DNA of 64,000 bases, taken from positions 110,637 through 174,636 of the forward strand of contig CAJXVU010000002.1 in NCBI GenBank assembly GCA_913062555.1, in the 5' to 3' direction. Source of the stretch: an uncultured Bacteroidota bacterium (GTDB taxonomy: Bacteria > Bacteroidota > Bacteroidia > Flavobacteriales > Flavobacteriaceae). The translations under genes and the position numbers were made by a program. Numbering within the stretch: position 1 is the first letter of the stretch; each line of letters starts with the position of its first letter. Positions 35,605-44,009 of the stretch are shown here, piece by piece. A model generated the notes under the pieces. That model saw only the letters and a program-made list of their open reading frames with translations, ran no database searches and was not told where the DNA came from.

Positions 35605-36726
35605 ATGACATTAAAAAATAGTCTTATTTTAATTTTTGCAGTAACCATCTTCACGAGCTGTAAAAACACTAAAACGAATCCCATAACAGAAATTCTAAAT
35701 ACTGAAAGTGATTCATTGTTATCCCATCTTGAGTTAAATGCGATATCCATTGGTATTAACATGAATGGAGAGACATTTACTATGCATAAAGGCGAGCTTA
35801 AAAAGGGTGCAAAGAATAAGCCATCTTCAGAGACCCTATATGAAATAGCTTCAATAACAAAAACCTTCACTGGAACCTTGCTGGCACAAGCAATTGTAGA
35901 TAAGAAAGTTAAATTGGATGATGATATCAGGATCGTATTGAGCGATAGCTTTTCAAATTTGGAATATGATAAAAACCCAATTACATTTCGTGATTTAGTA
36001 ACCCATAGAAGCGGCATTCCTAATATGTTTCCAAACAAACCAGAAATTTTTGAAAATCCGGATTACATAACATTACCCAAAATTATTAATGAACTCCAAC
36101 AAGGATTTTCAAAACAAGATTTTTTTGAAGAACTTCATAAAGTTAAACTCGATACATTACCAGGAACTAGATTTGGATATTCAAATGCAGGTGCAAATTT
36201 ATTAGGGTATTGCTTAGAATCAATTTATAATAAACCATATGAAGAGATTCTTAAAGAATATATCCTAAACCCGTTAAAAATGACGCATACAAAGATAATG
36301 ATATCAGATGATGAGCTGTTGAATCTTGCACAAGGCTATAATGAAACTGGGATAAAAATGCCTTTTGGTATAGACAAAGCCATGAGTGCTGAAGGAGGCC
36401 TTAAATCTACACTTGAAGACATGATGAAATATGTAGCTTTTCATTTGGACGAAAATAATCCAGTTATAAAAACCGCACACCAGGAACTTTTAGGGCTCTG
36501 GGACGATTTTGAGAATGGATTATTTTGGCAGATGTTTAAAACAAAAGACGAGCCAAGAAAAATATTCCAAAATGGTGGCGCATTTGGAAGCTCCAGCTGG
36601 ATTACTATCATACCTGAGAAACAGATAGGTGTTTTTATTATTACTAATCAATCGGGGCCTAAAACACATGGTAGATTGAATGCTGCCGTAGAGAGAATAA
36701 TCGAAAAATTGCAAAAAGATCTATAG
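35605..36726 (+). CDS. Lipoprotein serine hydrolase (class C beta-lactamase-like)
   Basis: 373 residues. Lipobox F-T-S-C gives a lipid-modified C18 or C19, so the protein is membrane-anchored. SxxK is in E-I-A-S-I-T-K, YxN in F-G-Y-S-N-A-G-A-N, and the third motif is N-G-G (F-Q-N-G-G-A-F-G) in place of HxG. It is shorter than the two serine hydrolases at 11-14 kb because it lacks their lipocalin-like tail. Likely an esterase or peptidase acting in the periplasm. Confidence 0.9.
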   Translation: MTLKNSLILIFAVTIFTSCKNTKTNPITEILNTESDSLLSHLELNAISIGINMNGETFTMHKGELKKGAKNKPSSETLYEIASITKTFTGTLLAQAIVDKKVKLDDDIRIVLSDSFSNLEYDKNPITFRDLVTHRSGIPNMFPNKPEIFENPDYITLPKIINELQQGFSKQDFFEELHKVKLDTLPGTRFGYSNAGANLLGYCLESIYNKPYEEILKEYILNPLKMTHTKIMISDDELLNLAQGYNETGIKMPFGIDKAMSAEGGLKSTLEDMMKYVAFHLDENNPVIKTAHQELLGLWDDFENGLFWQMFKTKDEPRKIFQNGGAFGSSSWITIIPEKQIGVFIITNQSGPKTHGRLNAAVERIIEKLQKDL

Positions 36727-36771
36727 TCATAATCTTTTTAAAACTTAAAATGCTTTTCGAGTAAATGATCA

Positions 36772-36834
36772 GTTAAGCCTCATAAAATACCCGAGCTTAG
36801 GTATTTTATGAGGCTTAACAATTATGTATCTTTA
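36772..36834 (+). promoter_or_regulatory. 48-bp palindrome containing regulon site 2, plus -7 element
   Basis: Two 24-nt arms (36772-36795 and 36796-36819) are complementary at 22 of 24 positions with no loop. The core TACCCGAGCTTAGGTA is regulon site 2, centre 36795.5. A -7 element TATCTTTA starts at 36827, again 31.5 bp from the centre. It faces the gene at 37179. The rest of the 452-bp gap (36835-37178) shows only AT-rich sequence. Confidence 0.75.
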
Positions 36835-37178
36835 CCTGAAGCGGGAAGGGATCTGCCTGATACCTACAAAGGGTTTAAAGTTAATATTGTGGTTTTAGCT
36901 AAATACGTCACCTATCGAATTTAAATCAATAAATAAATACCATCATTAAACATTGAATTTATATATCTTTCCATGCAATTAAATATTTTATTATATCATT
37001 TTACCCAACTCGACTGCATTGTATTTCAGATTTATTTCAGTTAATATTCAGTTTTTTCATAATTTTAAGTATTTTTATAAGGCGCTAATTAATAGTTGTT
37101 TACTGCTAATACTTAGTGTTTTTAATGGCGCCTCCCTAAAACTCGTGTACTGACTTATGATAAACATAAACAAAGCAT

Positions 37179-38963
37179 ATGGAAATTTCTATATCCAATC
37201 CAGGGTTTTATTTTAAGTTATTTTATCTATTAGGATTCGCCTTTATTTTTACAATGGTAATTATTCATAGCCTCAGACGAGGTTATCATTTACGCTCTGT
37301 ATTGTTGATGCTAACTACAATTACCTTGTTTACTATTATTGGTACGCGTTTATTCACTATTCCAATTCAGGATTGGGCAACCGTACTTAGTTCTGAAGCC
37401 ACGATATATAATGACAGGTCTGCAGTTGGCGGATTGATTTTTGGATTAATAGGACTGCTTATCTCACAACGTGTATTCGGTTTTAATAGACCTTTGTTAG
37501 ATCTCTATGCCTGGATAGCCCCTGTTGCATTCGGGATTCAAAAAATAGGCTGTTTTTTTAATGGCTGTTGTTATGGAAATACTTCTGAATTGTTTCTTGT
37601 AGTGCAGTATCCTAAAGGGACGCATGCACATTTCAATCAGTGGCAAGCCGGAGTAATCGACCAAGATGCGGCAATATCATTATTCGTTCATCCTGTTCAA
37701 CTCTATGAAACGCTTTTCTTATTAGGCATTGGTTTTGTGGTTTACAAAACATTTCATCTCTGGAAAAAAAATGCAAGTGCCATTCTTTTTTCGCTCTTGC
37801 TATTTTTTACATTTAGATTTTTTATCGAGTTTTTTAGGGACCCAATGGGATCCCAGTTCAATTTAGAAGGGCTGTTTGGAGTACGGAAATTTCAATGGGC
37901 ACTATTAATGATAGGTCTCTTTTGTGGTGTAATTTTACTCTGTTATGAAAAATATTTCAAAACTGAATTTATAAAAGGGAACCAAAATTCGCCCTATGTT
38001 CATGCAGATCTGATTTATATACTCACCATTTCTGTGATTATTTATACCTGTAATGGATTATTTTCAAAATATGAATTGTTCGCAGTTTGGATGAAATTTA
38101 TTCCTGCCATATTATTAATTTTATATTATTTTCTTACAGATCAGCGAGTTAGAAAATATCGATTTATAACCAGCACTCTTGCTTTGGTACCTTTGTTTGT
38201 CATTTCACAAACAGTTCAAAAAGAAACCCCTAAAATTGAAAAATATAAACGTGTGGATTTTGGAGGGTCATTCGGTAGTTTTTTCAATGAAGTCAATTAT
38301 AATCCACAACAAGGCGAATGCGGAACCAGTTATACCACTGAATATTACAAAAATGTGTATCGCATTGGGGGTTTAGGGTTCTCTAATGTTAGTATAAAAA
38401 ATAATACAACCACTACAACTTATGGTGTAAATGTACATGCCGGAACGGTAAGGACAACAAATTTGTCTACGAATGAAGAAAAATCTAAGTTTTTGTTTGC
38501 TGCAAACCCATATGTTCAAATTGAAGATAAATGGTTTGGTATAGGTATTGGTTTTCAAGCTGGTGATTTACGAAAATATAAAAATGAACAGATTAATAGT
38601 GATAATGCCGCTGATGCTCAAAAATCTTATAATATACTGCCAGAATTTTATTTTAGAGTTGGTCTTAAGAAATATTTAGATTTAGATTATAATTATGGTT
38701 TCTTGTTTCCTTCGCCATATCCGAGTTTATACCAACGAGTAAGTATAGGAAGTGGTTTTGGTAAGTCATCAAATTATAGCCTGAGACTTGGTCGTTTTTT
38801 ACCAATTGACGCCAGATTTATTTCTGCGGAAGGCCTAATTAGTGATCAGTTTGGAGTGAATTTAATGTATATTTTTAAAGACACCAATGGTTTTCAGGAT
38901 CAAAACTTAAAAGGAAAATTTGTCTTCGGACTAAATTACCGATTTGGACATTCAAATAAATAA
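37179..38963 (+). CDS. Lgt-like membrane domain fused to a beta-rich C-terminal domain
   Basis: 594 residues. The N-terminal ~330 are polytopic and resemble prolipoprotein diacylglyceryl transferase: A-V-G-G-L-I-F-G near 87, G-C-F-F-N-G-C-C-Y-G near 124-133, H171-P-V-Q-L-Y-E (Lgt has HPSQLYE) and F-R-F-F-I-E-F-F-R-D-P near 211-221. The usual Lgt signature GRxGNFxNGE is replaced by the cysteine-rich G-C-F-F-N-G-C-C-Y-G, so transfer of diacylglycerol to lipoproteins is uncertain. After an S-Q-T-V-Q junction near residue 345, about 250 residues of alternating beta strands end in F-V-F-G-L-N-Y-R-F-G-H, like an outer-membrane barrel. It is under regulon site 2 and adjacent to the first LytTR cassette. 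Confidence 0.78.
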   Translation: MEISISNPGFYFKLFYLLGFAFIFTMVIIHSLRRGYHLRSVLLMLTTITLFTIIGTRLFTIPIQDWATVLSSEATIYNDRSAVGGLIFGLIGLLISQRVFGFNRPLLDLYAWIAPVAFGIQKIGCFFNGCCYGNTSELFLVVQYPKGTHAHFNQWQAGVIDQDAAISLFVHPVQLYETLFLLGIGFVVYKTFHLWKKNASAILFSLLLFFTFRFFIEFFRDPMGSQFNLEGLFGVRKFQWALLMIGLFCGVILLCYEKYFKTEFIKGNQNSPYVHADLIYILTISVIIYTCNGLFSKYELFAVWMKFIPAILLILYYFLTDQRVRKYRFITSTLALVPLFVISQTVQKETPKIEKYKRVDFGGSFGSFFNEVNYNPQQGECGTSYTTEYYKNVYRIGGLGFSNVSIKNNTTTTTYGVNVHAGTVRTTNLSTNEEKSKFLFAANPYVQIEDKWFGIGIGFQAGDLRKYKNEQINSDNAADAQKSYNILPEFYFRVGLKKYLDLDYNYGFLFPSPYPSLYQRVSIGSGFGKSSNYSLRLGRFLPIDARFISAEGLISDQFGVNLMYIFKDTNGFQDQNLKGKFVFGLNYRFGHSNK

Positions 38964-39005
38964 TTATTTTAGGTAAAAGGCTGTAATATAAATACTTGAA
39001 AGTGC

Positions 39006-39704
39006 TTATTTCAATAATTGATCCACATTAATTTTATACATTTTTCCAATAGGAATGTATTGGTCATGGATTAATATTCTATTGCCTTCGATGTTTTTAA
39101 TATGCTTAATTGCCACAGCAAATGATTTATGAACTTGTAAAAATTCAGCTTTTGGCAACAGTTCAATAATATCAGATACTTTTTCTCTAATGGTGATGGT
39201 TTCGTCAATCGTGACCACTTTAGTATAATTACCGGCAGCTTCAATATATTGAATAGTGTCAATCTCAACCTGAGTGTGTTTTTTATTGGAACGTAGAAAT
39301 ATAGTTTTAGAACTATTTGCCGTACCCTCACTAGTTTGAACCTTTACTATTGGTGCCGCACTCACAGCTTTGTTTACGGCTTTAAGGAAACGTTCAAAAC
39401 TAAAGGGTTTCAATAAATAATCTGAAATATTGAGTTCATAACCTTCCAAAGCATATTCTTGATAAGCTGTTGTTACAATAACTTTTGGAGGATTAGGCAG
39501 GGTTTTTAGGAAATCAAATCCTTTGAGTTTTGGCATATTAAGATCCAGAAAAATCAAATCTACTGTATTTGAATTCAAATATTCATAGGCTTCCAAAGCA
39601 TCATAACAATGCTTTTTTAAGGTCATATTAGGCAATAAATCACAATAGCCTTTGATAATATCATGAGCGATATATTCATCATCAATAATTAAATATGTAA
39701 TCAT
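39006..39704 (-). CDS. LytTR-family response regulator (cassette 1)
   Basis: 232 residues: receiver domain ~1-120 with the phospho-acceptor in F-L-D-L-N-M-P-K-L-K-G and the conserved lysine in Y-L-L-K-P-F-S-F, then a LytTR DNA-binding domain (~135-232: I-Q-Y-I-E-A-A-G-N-Y-T-K-V and F-L-Q-V-H-K-S-F-A-V). Start overlaps the kinase stop by 4 bp (ATGA). It is about the same size as, and closely similar to, the regulator at 53743-54441. The likely target is the divergent phosphatase/ABC/M1 gene set. Confidence 0.93.
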   Translation of the reverse strand: MITYLIIDDEYIAHDIIKGYCDLLPNMTLKKHCYDALEAYEYLNSNTVDLIFLDLNMPKLKGFDFLKTLPNPPKVIVTTAYQEYALEGYELNISDYLLKPFSFERFLKAVNKAVSAAPIVKVQTSEGTANSSKTIFLRSNKKHTQVEIDTIQYIEAAGNYTKVVTIDETITIREKVSDIIELLPKAEFLQVHKSFAVAIKHIKNIEGNRILIHDQYIPIGKMYKINVDQLLK

Positions 39705-40870
39705 AGTAGTGATAGTTTTAATGTGACTTTATGCACTGATTTCTCAGTTGTAAACGCTAATTCATGTTTGTTTAAATAGCCCAATTCCAGTCGTCGTTTT
39801 AAGTTTTTGAGTCCAATACCTGGTTTTTTTGTAATCTCTGAAGGGTCAAAATTATTCTCCACTGAAAATTGTATATCAGTACCAACTGCTGCTATATTAA
39901 CATAAACATATGCATTAGCTGTTAGGTTTTCTACGCCATGTTTAAATGCATTCTCCAAAAGTATAATAAAAAGTAATGGCATCACCTTGCAGGATGCATT
40001 TTGAATATCAACATTAAATTGTACATCGATGGACTTGCGATATCTCATTTTATGAAGTTCAATAAAATTTTTCATATAGTCTACTTCTTCTTCTATAGTG
40101 ACCATCTCTTTTTCGCCTTCATATATACTATAACGCATCATATCTGATAATTTCAGAATCAAATCTTGTGCCTTTTTAGCATCAGTACCTACTAAACCAT
40201 AGAGGTTATTTAGCATATTAAAAAAGAAATGTGGATTCACTTGACTCTTTAAATGTAATAACTCTGTCTTGGCTCTCTCATTTTTCAAAGTAATGATCGT
40301 TCGTGTTTGTTTAAATATCCATCGTGTTATTAAAAAGATGAGTAACGGAAAATAGAAAAAGGCTACAATTATAAGAGCATCGGAATCGCCATATTCCTCT
40401 ATTATTAGTATAATCCTACCAATTCCAATAGCAAATGACCAAAAGATAATCCGATTAATAAATGATTTCGATAAACGCTGTAATCCTTTTTTAACTAGAT
40501 AGTTATTTCTAAGTAGGACTGCCGTAAATATGATGGTATACACTAAAATCAAAGTGAAAACAGCTATGAAATCAGCTTGACTGGGGTAGGCTTCATAGAT
40601 ACCGGAGATACATATGCCTCCAATTATAAGTGGAATTATTTGAAGTTCATTACTAGTCCATGATTGCGAAAAAGGTTGATCCTTTTTTCTATTTAGAATC
40701 CCAAAAAGCACTAAATATCCAAATGTGCTTATGCATAATATCTCAAACAAAAGCCCTGTAAAGGACAATTGATACCCCATGCAAACTTCGCTGCTAATTA
40801 AAAATAATAAGCTCAATCCAAGGCTAATTACAACCCGTTTATACTGTTTAAATAATAATTCCATGCTCAA
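39701..40870 (-). CDS. LytS-type membrane histidine kinase (cassette 1)
   Basis: 389 residues with about six transmembrane segments in the first ~175, then a His_kinase domain with Q-V-N-P-H-F-F-F-N-M-L-N-N-L (phospho-histidine in NPHF) and an ATPase with L-L-E-N-A-F-K-H-G and P-G-I-G-L-K-N-L-K-R-R-L. There is no recognisable extracellular sensor domain, so the signal is probably membrane-linked. Paired with the LytTR regulator; its start is ~200 bp from that of the divergent ankyrin/phosphatase gene. Confidence 0.92.
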   Translation of the reverse strand: MSMELLFKQYKRVVISLGLSLLFLISSEVCMGYQLSFTGLLFEILCISTFGYLVLFGILNRKKDQPFSQSWTSNELQIIPLIIGGICISGIYEAYPSQADFIAVFTLILVYTIIFTAVLLRNNYLVKKGLQRLSKSFINRIIFWSFAIGIGRIILIIEEYGDSDALIIVAFFYFPLLIFLITRWIFKQTRTIITLKNERAKTELLHLKSQVNPHFFFNMLNNLYGLVGTDAKKAQDLILKLSDMMRYSIYEGEKEMVTIEEEVDYMKNFIELHKMRYRKSIDVQFNVDIQNASCKVMPLLFIILLENAFKHGVENLTANAYVYVNIAAVGTDIQFSVENNFDPSEITKKPGIGLKNLKRRLELGYLNKHELAFTTEKSVHKVTLKLSLL

Positions 40871-40924
40871 AACTAATTCAATAAAACGAACCCTCCAAAG
40901 AAGTTGATGTACATCGTATAATTG

Positions 40925-40945
40925 TGGTTGAAACCTCTTGAACCA
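40925..40945. promoter_or_regulatory. Candidate LytTR direct repeat, cassette 1
   Basis: TTGAA at 40928-40932 and 40938-40942 are 10 bp apart, one helix turn, inside the sequence TGGTTGAAACCTCTTGAACC between the divergent kinase and phosphatase genes. The cassette 2 divergent region has the same pentamer twice at 22-bp spacing (55653, 55675). LytTR proteins bind paired direct repeats, but the pentamer is short and common in AT-rich DNA. Confidence 0.3.
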
Positions 40946-41068
40946 GTGATGAAATCATTTTATATACACTGATACCATTTGTGTCCCATTATGCATTTGG
41001 TTGGTCACAATTGTTTTAATCAAGTCGTGCTTCTTAATATGTTTGCTCAGAATTCAATTAATCAAAAA

Positions 41069-43012
41069 ATGAACAACTTAATAAACACTAACCTTTTAAA
41101 ACATATTCAAATGCCACAATTATTAAATTTTATTTGTTCCCTAATAACACTTTTTGTGTTAAACACATCTATTGTCGCTCAGGAACAAACTATTAACGAT
41201 AAAAACCTAAGTCCAATCATTGGGAAATGGGAGGGGAACTTAGTTGTTAATGAAAATAAATCCGTTGGTATCATCTGGCGTTTCGAAACCTCAGTCCAAG
41301 GAAAACTTATTGGTTTTATGGGACCTGCTTCAAAAGGGGTTGCAACATTGCCAATGCAAAATATTGTTGTTACCGACAGCACAATTAGTTATGCGATTCA
41401 TTCAGAAGGTAGTTATTCAGGACAAATATCGGTTAGCGGAATAACAGGCATCTGGAGTTCAGGCAGCGGCAAACAACTTGTCCTTTATATGGCAAGAAAA
41501 TTGACCAAACAACAACTTAGTGAAAGGTTTGAAAAAACCGACGGAGCTAATGATATTCATCAAAGTATTAAGCTTGGAGACGTAGAGGCAGTCAAGGCCT
41601 TTTTAGATAAAGGCAATGATATTAATAAACTTTATGGAAAAGGACAGACCTTGCTTTTTGATGCTATAAAAGGAGATAGATCGTATAAGGTTGCAAAGTA
41701 TTTATTGGAGCGTGGTGCTGACGTTAATTTTGTGACCGATGGTATAACTCCGTTAATGTATGCCGTAGCATACCAAAATCTTACAATTGTTAAAACCCTA
41801 ATTAATCATAAAGCAGACATAAATTATGTAAGTAAAGAGAAGCAATCCGCGGTGCTTTTTGCAATTAAAGGAAGAAACCCTGAGGCGTTGCAATTATTAA
41901 TAGATCATGGTGCAGATCCTAGTATAAAAATCCAAGCTGATTATTCTGCCATCGATTTAGCAAAAGAAGAAAATATTCGTGAAATATTGGACGTACTTAA
42001 TATCCCTTATGTAGGGATTAGTGATGGCCCTTATGTGTTTCAATCTGAAGAAGGACATTCTGTTGTTAGGATAATAGACGGAGAAACCTTTGTTCAAAAC
42101 ATCAGCACAAAAGATTCACAAACTATAAAATACAATGGTGGTAAAGTAACACTATGGGAGAATACACCAGTAGAAGTTGAAAATCTTGAATACAACGGAG
42201 ATTTTAAACTTGGAGCAATTAGTGATATTCATGGGCAGTTTGACACCTTTATAAAACTTTTAAAGAATAATGCTATTATCGATCAACAAGGACAATGGAA
42301 TTTTGGTAATGGCCACTTTGTTGTTGCAGGCGATATTTTCGATAGAGGCCCACAAGTTACTGAAGTGTTATGGTTTTTATACGATTTAGAAAAGCAAGCC
42401 GAAAAAAGTGGTGGTAAATTACATGTATTACTCGGTAATCATGATGTGATGGTCCTAAACGGAAATTTGCGTTCGGTACATCCTAAATACAAAGAAGCTG
42501 CCAAGATATTAAACAAGCCTTTTAATAGCCTATTTAATAAAGGCACTGTTTTAGGAGATTGGTTACGTACGCGTCCCGTCCTAGTTAAAATAAATGATAT
42601 CCTATTTACACATGGCGGATTACATCCGGACTTAGCGGATAAAGGCTTAACATTTGGACAAATTAATAAAGTATTTAAGCAACAATTAATCGAAAGTGAA
42701 TTAGATCAAGATCGTAATGAGCTTGGAAACTTTCTTCATAGGGGTCATGGACCAATATACTATAGAGGTTATTTTCAGGGAGAGCTTGCTACTGACGAGC
42801 AAATAGATGAATTACTAAAGCATTTTAAAATTTCAAACATTGTAGTGGGTCATACCACTCACAAGCAAATTGAATCCCACTACGGGGGAAAGATCATAGT
42901 TATAGATGCGAATATGAAAAGTGGAAGTATGGGAGAAATACTATTATGGCAAAACGGCGAATTTGTTCGCGGAACACTTTCTGGTAAAAAATTGGCCCTG
43001 AACAAAAAATAA
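41069..43012 (+). CDS. Secreted ankyrin-repeat protein with PPP/calcineurin-type phosphatase domain
   Basis: I start at ATG 41069 (an ATG at 40979 is likely too close to the promoter; ATG 41111 would give the most compact signal peptide). Counted from 41069: signal peptide to ~39 (ending I-V-A-Q), a lipocalin-like domain (~45-150), three to four ankyrin repeats (~160-310, e.g. L-L-E-R-G-A-D-V-N-F-V-T-D-G-I-T-P-L-M), then a metallophosphatase (~370-640). PPP motifs are S-D-I-H-G, G-D-I-F-D-R-G, L-G-N-H-D, T-H-G-G and V-G-H-T-T-H. This predicts a di-metal phosphoesterase, possibly a protein phosphatase, working in the periplasm. It lies first in the cassette 1 divergent unit, 56 bp before the ABC ATPase. 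Confidence 0.88.
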   Translation: MNNLINTNLLKHIQMPQLLNFICSLITLFVLNTSIVAQEQTINDKNLSPIIGKWEGNLVVNENKSVGIIWRFETSVQGKLIGFMGPASKGVATLPMQNIVVTDSTISYAIHSEGSYSGQISVSGITGIWSSGSGKQLVLYMARKLTKQQLSERFEKTDGANDIHQSIKLGDVEAVKAFLDKGNDINKLYGKGQTLLFDAIKGDRSYKVAKYLLERGADVNFVTDGITPLMYAVAYQNLTIVKTLINHKADINYVSKEKQSAVLFAIKGRNPEALQLLIDHGADPSIKIQADYSAIDLAKEENIREILDVLNIPYVGISDGPYVFQSEEGHSVVRIIDGETFVQNISTKDSQTIKYNGGKVTLWENTPVEVENLEYNGDFKLGAISDIHGQFDTFIKLLKNNAIIDQQGQWNFGNGHFVVAGDIFDRGPQVTEVLWFLYDLEKQAEKSGGKLHVLLGNHDVMVLNGNLRSVHPKYKEAAKILNKPFNSLFNKGTVLGDWLRTRPVLVKINDILFTHGGLHPDLADKGLTFGQINKVFKQQLIESELDQDRNELGNFLHRGHGPIYYRGYFQGELATDEQIDELLKHFKISNIVVGHTTHKQIESHYGGKIIVIDANMKSGSMGEILLWQNGEFVRGTLSGKKLALNKK

Positions 43013-43034
43013 TCAATCAATCAATCAATCAATC
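43011..43034 (+). repeat. Tetranucleotide repeat (AATC)6
   Basis: Six perfect AATC units start in the stop codon of the phosphatase gene and end 34 bp before the ABC ATPase start codon. Runs of this kind can change length by slipped-strand mispairing. Confidence 0.85.
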
Positions 43035-43068
43035 ATTCAACCAACCAACAGTTAAAAACATTAAACAC

Positions 43069-43944
43069 ATGAATTTAATCATCAACAATCTATCAAAAAC
43101 TTATTCCAATGGTGTGAAAGCACTACAAAATGTTTCATTAGATATTCCAACCGGTATGTTTGGTTTATTAGGGCCAAATGGCGCTGGAAAATCCACATTA
43201 ATGCGTACAATTGCAACGCTTCAAGAGGCCGACACAGGAACTGTTAGTCTTGGCAATCTCGATGTTTTAAATGAGAAACATGAGATTCGAAAAATACTAG
43301 GGTATTTACCACAACAATTTGGATTGTATCCAAAGATCTCCGCAGAAGTATTACTAAATCACTTAGCCGTATTAAAGGGAATTACAAATGTATCAGAACG
43401 CAAAGAAGTAGTAAAAGCATTGTTGCATAAAACAAATCTTTATGAGAAAAGAAAGCAAAATCTCGGAGGTTTTTCAGGAGGAATGAAACAACGTTTTGGC
43501 ATAGCTCAAGCATTGTTGACAAATCCCAAATTACTCATTGTAGATGAGCCTACAGCAGGATTGGACCCTATGGAGCGCAACCGATTCTATAATTTATTAA
43601 GCGAACTTGGAGAAAATACTGTTGTGATTCTATCTACACATATTGTAGAGGATGTCAAAGAATTGTGTACCAATATGGCAATTATCAATAACGGGCACGT
43701 ATTACTGAAAGGTAATCCCCTGGATGTTATAGCAGATATAGAAGGGAAGGTATATCAAAAAACGATTCATAAAAATGAATTGGAAAATTATAAAAAAGAC
43801 TATACCGTCATAGCTGATAAACTGTTTTTAGGGAAGCCCATTATCAATATTTTAAGTGATAACGACCCTGGTCACGGATTTTCTGCCATTCCATCAGGTT
43901 TGGAAGATGTGTATTTCTCTCAAATTTTCAATAATAGAGGATAG
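43069..43944 (+). CDS. ABC transporter ATP-binding protein (cassette 1)
   Basis: 291-residue nucleotide-binding subunit with Walker A G-P-N-G-A-G-K-S-T, signature F-S-G-G-M-K-Q-R-F-G, Walker B L-L-I-V-D-E-P-T-A-G-L-D-P and H-loop S-T-H-I-V-E-D. The C-terminal ~70 residues are an extra domain shared with the cassette 2 paralog. It belongs to the ABC-2 type exporters. It drives the permease/M1 fusion encoded 65 bp downstream. Confidence 0.95.
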   Translation: MNLIINNLSKTYSNGVKALQNVSLDIPTGMFGLLGPNGAGKSTLMRTIATLQEADTGTVSLGNLDVLNEKHEIRKILGYLPQQFGLYPKISAEVLLNHLAVLKGITNVSERKEVVKALLHKTNLYEKRKQNLGGFSGGMKQRFGIAQALLTNPKLLIVDEPTAGLDPMERNRFYNLLSELGENTVVILSTHIVEDVKELCTNMAIINNGHVLLKGNPLDVIADIEGKVYQKTIHKNELENYKKDYTVIADKLFLGKPIINILSDNDPGHGFSAIPSGLEDVYFSQIFNNRG

Positions 43945-44009
43945 ACTCTGGAATCAAGACAAAACTATTCAACGATTAAACAATTAACCAATTCAACAAA
44001 TAAAACATC

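Noticed and set aside
36808..36924. 38-codon open frame starting M-R-L-N-N-Y-V
   Set aside because: Its ATG lies inside the 48-bp palindrome and upstream of the predicted transcription start, so it would not be translated from that promoter.
40979..41068. Upstream in-frame start for the ankyrin/phosphatase gene
   Set aside because: It puts 30 non-signal residues before the signal peptide and lies in the likely promoter region.
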